Shown one piece after another: positions 61,525-64,000 of a DNA stretch of 64,000 nt (positions within the stretch are counted from its first letter, which is position 1; each line of letters starts with the position of its first letter). The translations under genes were made by a program, and so were the position numbers. The DNA comes from an uncultured Burkholderiales bacterium (GTDB lineage Bacteria > Pseudomonadota > Gammaproteobacteria > Burkholderiales > Burkholderiaceae), in assembly GCA_946480465.1 (NCBI GenBank), contig CAMLJY010000001.1:153008-217007 (forward strand), in the 5' to 3' direction. A model generated the notes under the pieces. The model was not told the DNA's origin and did not search any database. It was given only the letters and a program-made list of their open reading frames with translations.

Positions 61525-62262
61525 ATGAGTCAGAAAGTCGCGTACGTCACCGGCGGCATGGGCGGCATCGGTACCGCCATCTGCCAGCGTCTGGCGAAGG
61601 ACGGGTTCAAGGTCATCGCGGGCTGCGGCCCGAGCCGTGACTACAACAAGTGGCTCGACGAGCAGAAGGCCCTGGGCTTCACGTTCTATGCGTCGGTCGG
61701 CAACGTGGCGGACTGGGATTCGACGGTCGAGGCCTTCTCCAAGGCCGTGGCCGAACATGGCTCGATCGACGTGCTGGTGAACAACGCCGGCATCACCCGC
61801 GACCGCATGTTCCTGAAGATGTCGCCCGAAGACTGGAAGGCGGTCATCGACACCAACCTGAACAGCATGTTCAACGTCACGAAGCAGGTCGTGCCGGGCA
61901 TGGTGGAGAAGGGCTGGGGCCGCATCATCCAGATCTCGTCCGTCAACGGCGAGAAGGGCCAGGCGGGCCAGACCAACTACTCTGCCGCCAAGGCCGGCAT
62001 GCACGGCTTCACGATGGCGCTGGCGCAGGAACTGGCCGCCAAGGGCGTGACGGTGAACACCGTGAGCCCCGGCTACATCGGCACCGACATGGTCCGCGCG
62101 ATCAAGCCCGAGATCCTCGAGAAGATCGTCGCGACGATCCCGGTCAAGCGCCTGGGCACGCCGGAGGAAATCGGCTCCGTGGTGGCCTGGCTGGCCGGTC
62201 CGGATTCGGGCTTCACCACCGGTGCGGATTTCAGCTGCAACGGCGGCCTTCACATGGGATGA
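61525..62262 (+). CDS. phaB: Acetoacetyl-CoA reductase (NADPH)
   Basis: This encodes 245 residues of the short-chain dehydrogenase family. It reduces acetoacetyl-CoA to (R)-3-hydroxybutyryl-CoA for PhaC. The nucleotide site is TGGMGGIGTAIC, the NNAG motif lies at residue 86, and the catalytic Ser-Tyr-Lys are Ser139, Tyr152 and Lys156 (in NYSAAKAG). Strong resemblance to Cupriavidus PhaB is seen. It is 186 bp after phaA; a ribosome site GAAGGAGTGAAG precedes the ATG. The spacer may carry a separate promoter. Confidence 0.97.
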   Translation: MSQKVAYVTGGMGGIGTAICQRLAKDGFKVIAGCGPSRDYNKWLDEQKALGFTFYASVGNVADWDSTVEAFSKAVAEHGSIDVLVNNAGITRDRMFLKMSPEDWKAVIDTNLNSMFNVTKQVVPGMVEKGWGRIIQISSVNGEKGQAGQTNYSAAKAGMHGFTMALAQELAAKGVTVNTVSPGYIGTDMVRAIKPEILEKIVATIPVKRLGTPEEIGSVVAWLAGPDSGFTTGADFSCNGGLHMG

Positions 62263-62360
62263 GCGCTTGGGCGGCAAGCCGCCCGAGCGCACATCCCTGC
62301 GGGGTCATGTTCGGCTCCCCGGGGTCCCCTCCGTGGAAAGGGCTCCAGCCAGGAGGACGG

Positions 62361-62415
62361 CTCCCTCCAGCCTCCCTCCAACCTCCCTCCAACCTCCCTC
62401 CAACCTCCCTCCACG
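62361..62415. repeat. Five tandem 11-bp repeats (CTCCCTCCAAC)
   Basis: Five head-to-tail copies of CTCCCTCCAAC run from 62361 to 62415; the first and last differ at the 3' end, the middle three are identical. One strand is almost purely pyrimidine. The last copy forms one arm of the hairpin at 62402-62424. They lie between the convergent phaB and selU genes. Confidence 0.95.
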
Positions 62416-62424
62416 AGGGAGGTT
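62402..62424. terminator. Hairpin between phaB and selU
   Basis: The arms AACCTCCCTC and GAGGGAGGTT (10 bp, exact) flank the loop CAC. The site is just beyond the selU stop (62429) and 140 bp after phaB, so it could stop transcription from both directions. Neither side has a long T tract. Confidence 0.6.
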
Positions 62425-62428
62425 CCAG

Positions 62429-63553
62429 TCAGTTCGACACTGCTGCCGCGTCGCCTTGGTTCGGGTCAGCAGCGGTCAGGAGCCGGTCAGGGGCTGGTTG
62501 TGCGAGAAGGCGGTCAGCCGCCGTTCCGAGGCTCGATTCATCGACGCCGTCGAGTGCAAGCTCGACGGCGTTTTTCATGTCCGCGTAGTGGCGGTCGATC
62601 GAACGCAGGTACAGCGGGTCGTAGTGCTGCGTCAGCAGCTCCGGCAGCAGCGCCTCCCAATTGCCCGCGCGTGCGTAGCCCTGCCAGCGGGCCACCGTCT
62701 CCTTGCCGCGCAGCTCCACCAGCTGCTGCAGCCGTGCGCACAGCAGCTCGACGTCCACGGTCAGCGCCGCGTAGTCCGCCAGCAGCAGCCGCACGCGTTC
62801 GGCGTCCGGCAATGACACCGAAATGCAGCGGCCATGCCGGTGCATGTGGTTGATCAGTGCGTCCGGCACCAGCAGGGTGCCGATCTTGCGGCTCTCCGAT
62901 TCGACGAACACCGGCCGCGCCGGGTCCAGCTGCTGCAGTACCTGCCACAGCAGGGTGTCGAAGCGCTTCTGGCTCGGCTGCGGCTGGTCGGGCAGGCCGC
63001 CCAGCACCGAACCGCGGTGCTGGGCCAGGCCTTCCAGGTCCAGCACCTGCGCACCGCCGGCAGCCAGCGCTTGCAGCAGGCGTGTCTTGCCGCTGCCCGT
63101 GCGGCCGGTCAGCACCCGGAAGTCCAGGCGCTGCGGCAGCACCGCCAGGTCCTCGCGCACCCGCGTGCGGAAGGCCTTGTAGCCGCCCTCGATCTTCGAG
63201 GTGCGGAAGCCGATCTGGTCCAACACCAGCGACAGCGAACCCGAGCGCTGCCCGCCGCGCCAGCAGTAGACGAGCGGCTGCCACTCGCGCGGCCTGTCCT
63301 GCACCCAGCGTTCCAGGTGGCTGGCGATGTTGCGCGCCACCAGCATTGCACCCAGCTTGCGCGCGGCCAGCGGCGAGTCCTGCACGTACAGCGTGCCGAC
63401 GATGCGGCGCTGCTCGTCGTCGAGCGACGGCCAGTTCACGGCGCCCGGCAGGTGGTCCTCCGCGAACTCGGCCGGCGAGCGCGCATCGATGATGGTGTCG
63501 AAGCGCGCGAGCTCGGCCAAGGTGGCCGGTGGCGGAATGCTCTTCAGGCTCAA
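62429..63553 (-). CDS. selU: tRNA 2-selenouridine synthase
   Basis: This encodes 374 residues. It replaces sulfur by selenium at the wobble uridine of tRNAs. The N-terminal rhodanese domain holds the catalytic Cys in LVYCWRGGQRSGSL (about residue 95), and the P-loop GRTGSGKTRLLQ follows near residue 150. The start codon appears to be TTG at 63553; no ATG precedes the rhodanese sequence DTIIDARSPAEF in this frame. No selD (selenophosphate synthase) is in the window. It lies 73 bp downstream of glnD. Confidence 0.92.
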   Translation of the reverse strand: MSLKSIPPPATLAELARFDTIIDARSPAEFAEDHLPGAVNWPSLDDEQRRIVGTLYVQDSPLAARKLGAMLVARNIASHLERWVQDRPREWQPLVYCWRGGQRSGSLSLVLDQIGFRTSKIEGGYKAFRTRVREDLAVLPQRLDFRVLTGRTGSGKTRLLQALAAGGAQVLDLEGLAQHRGSVLGGLPDQPQPSQKRFDTLLWQVLQQLDPARPVFVESESRKIGTLLVPDALINHMHRHGRCISVSLPDAERVRLLLADYAALTVDVELLCARLQQLVELRGKETVARWQGYARAGNWEALLPELLTQHYDPLYLRSIDRHYADMKNAVELALDGVDESSLGTAADRLLAQPAPDRLLTAADPNQGDAAAVSN

Positions 63554-63626
63554 GTGGTGGCCCCCCAGGCCCTGCGGGCCGCCCCGCCGAGGGGAAGCGA
63601 GCGGCTTCGGAAGGGCCGGGCGGCGC

Positions 63627-64000
63627 TCATTTCGGAGAAGCCAGGGCGTCGAGCAGCTCGCTCTCGATCTGCAGCTGCGCCCGCGTCTGCTGCAGCGCGG
63701 GGCCGTCGACCAGGAAGGTGTCCTCCACCCGCTCGCCCAGCGTCGTGATCTTGGCCAGCTGCAGGTTCACGTGGTGCTGCGCCAGCACGCGTGCGACGGC
63801 GTACAGCAGGCCCGAGCGGTCGCTGGCGCTGACCGTCAGCAGCCAGCGCTGCGCGCGCTCGTCCGGCCGCAGCGACACCCGCGGCCTCACCGGGAAGGAC
63901 TTGACGCGGCGCGACACCCGGCCCCGGCTGGGCTCGGGCAGCGGCCCGGTGCTGGCCAGCGCGGCGCTCATCTGGTGCTCGATCAGCGAGATCAGGTCGC
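63627..64000 (-). CDS. glnD: PII uridylyltransferase GlnD, C-terminal part
   Basis: The frame enters from the right edge and ends at 63627, giving about 124 C-terminal residues. The ACT domain typical of GlnD is seen: LTVSASDRSGLLYAVARVLA, HHVNLQLAKITTLGERVEDTF and the final LQIESELLDAL. GlnD senses glutamine and modifies PII proteins. The preceding residues (SFPVRPRVSLRPDE) match the region between its two ACT domains. The catalytic domain is outside the window. Confidence 0.9.
   Translation of the reverse strand, partial: DLISLIEHQMSAALASTGPLPEPSRGRVSRRVKSFPVRPRVSLRPDERAQRWLLTVSASDRSGLLYAVARVLAQHHVNLQLAKITTLGERVEDTFLVDGPALQQTRAQLQIESELLDALASPK

Noticed and set aside
58513..62292. A 1259-residue minus-strand frame opposite phaC-phaA-phaB
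   Set aside because: Shadow of three confidently assigned genes; long only because GC-rich codons rarely give stops on the other strand.

Overview
The window is a gapless stretch of a high-GC, gene-dense beta-proteobacterial chromosome. Class I polyhydroxyalkanoate genes in the order phaC-phaA-phaB, a homodimeric-type aceE/aceF with a lipoyl-bearing lpdA, a selenouridine synthase beside glnD, and several Burkholderiales-style genes (the LysR/DUF2917 divergent pair, the FixLJ-like pair beside aceE) point to order Burkholderiales, probably near the Leptothrix/Rubrivivax/Ideonella group. That genus-level placement is inference. No rRNA, tRNA, insertion sequence, prophage or CRISPR array was seen. 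Both ends cut through genes: a secreted protein on the left and glnD on the right.

Layout. 1-5.3 kb: secreted and lipoprotein genes of unknown function, a polymorphic-toxin-like protein, and a LysR regulator facing a DUF2917 gene across a perfect 27-bp operator-like palindrome. 5.3-11 kb: an FxLYD-like membrane protein, an AraC regulator with a GyrI-like domain plus a stand-alone GyrI-like protein, and an MCE/Mla-type lipid-transport operon with no ATPase gene. 11-15 kb: ccdA-ccdB-thyA-folA, tightly packed, downstream of an ABC exporter. 15-20 kb: a MarR-controlled NodT/EmrA/EmrB drug efflux operon, then a degenerate GGDEF protein. 21-25 kb: an AttEFGH-like operon (ATPase, FtsX permease, AttH lipocalin-like protein). 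25-34 kb: a metallo-beta-lactamase-fold ODP-like protein, miaA, an MFS exporter, an rRNA pseudouridine synthase, mutL, a DedA protein, an M14 peptidase-like protein and a PilJ-N-like protein. 34-38 kb: otsB and an unusual membrane-anchored otsA. 38-42.5 kb: an Lrp regulator, a serine hydrolase, a glutaredoxin-like protein, prlC and folD. 42.6-53 kb: a FixJ/FixL-like two-component pair divergent from the pyruvate dehydrogenase operon aceE-aceF-[proteasome homologue]-lpdA. 53-58 kb: a LapD-like protein, a Nudix hydrolase, a FAH hydrolase, a zeta GST isomerase and pgeF. 58-62.3 kb: phaC-phaA-phaB. 62.4-64 kb: selU and the 3' end of glnD.

Functional links. Pyruvate dehydrogenase makes acetyl-CoA, which PhaA, PhaB and PhaC turn into polyhydroxybutyrate; aceE and phaC share a 15-nt leader over their ribosome binding sites. 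thyA and folA are the dTMP cycle, and folD supplies the same one-carbon pool. The most unusual item is an N-terminal-threonine (HslV/proteasome-fold) protease gene sitting inside the pyruvate dehydrogenase operon with no partner ATPase nearby.
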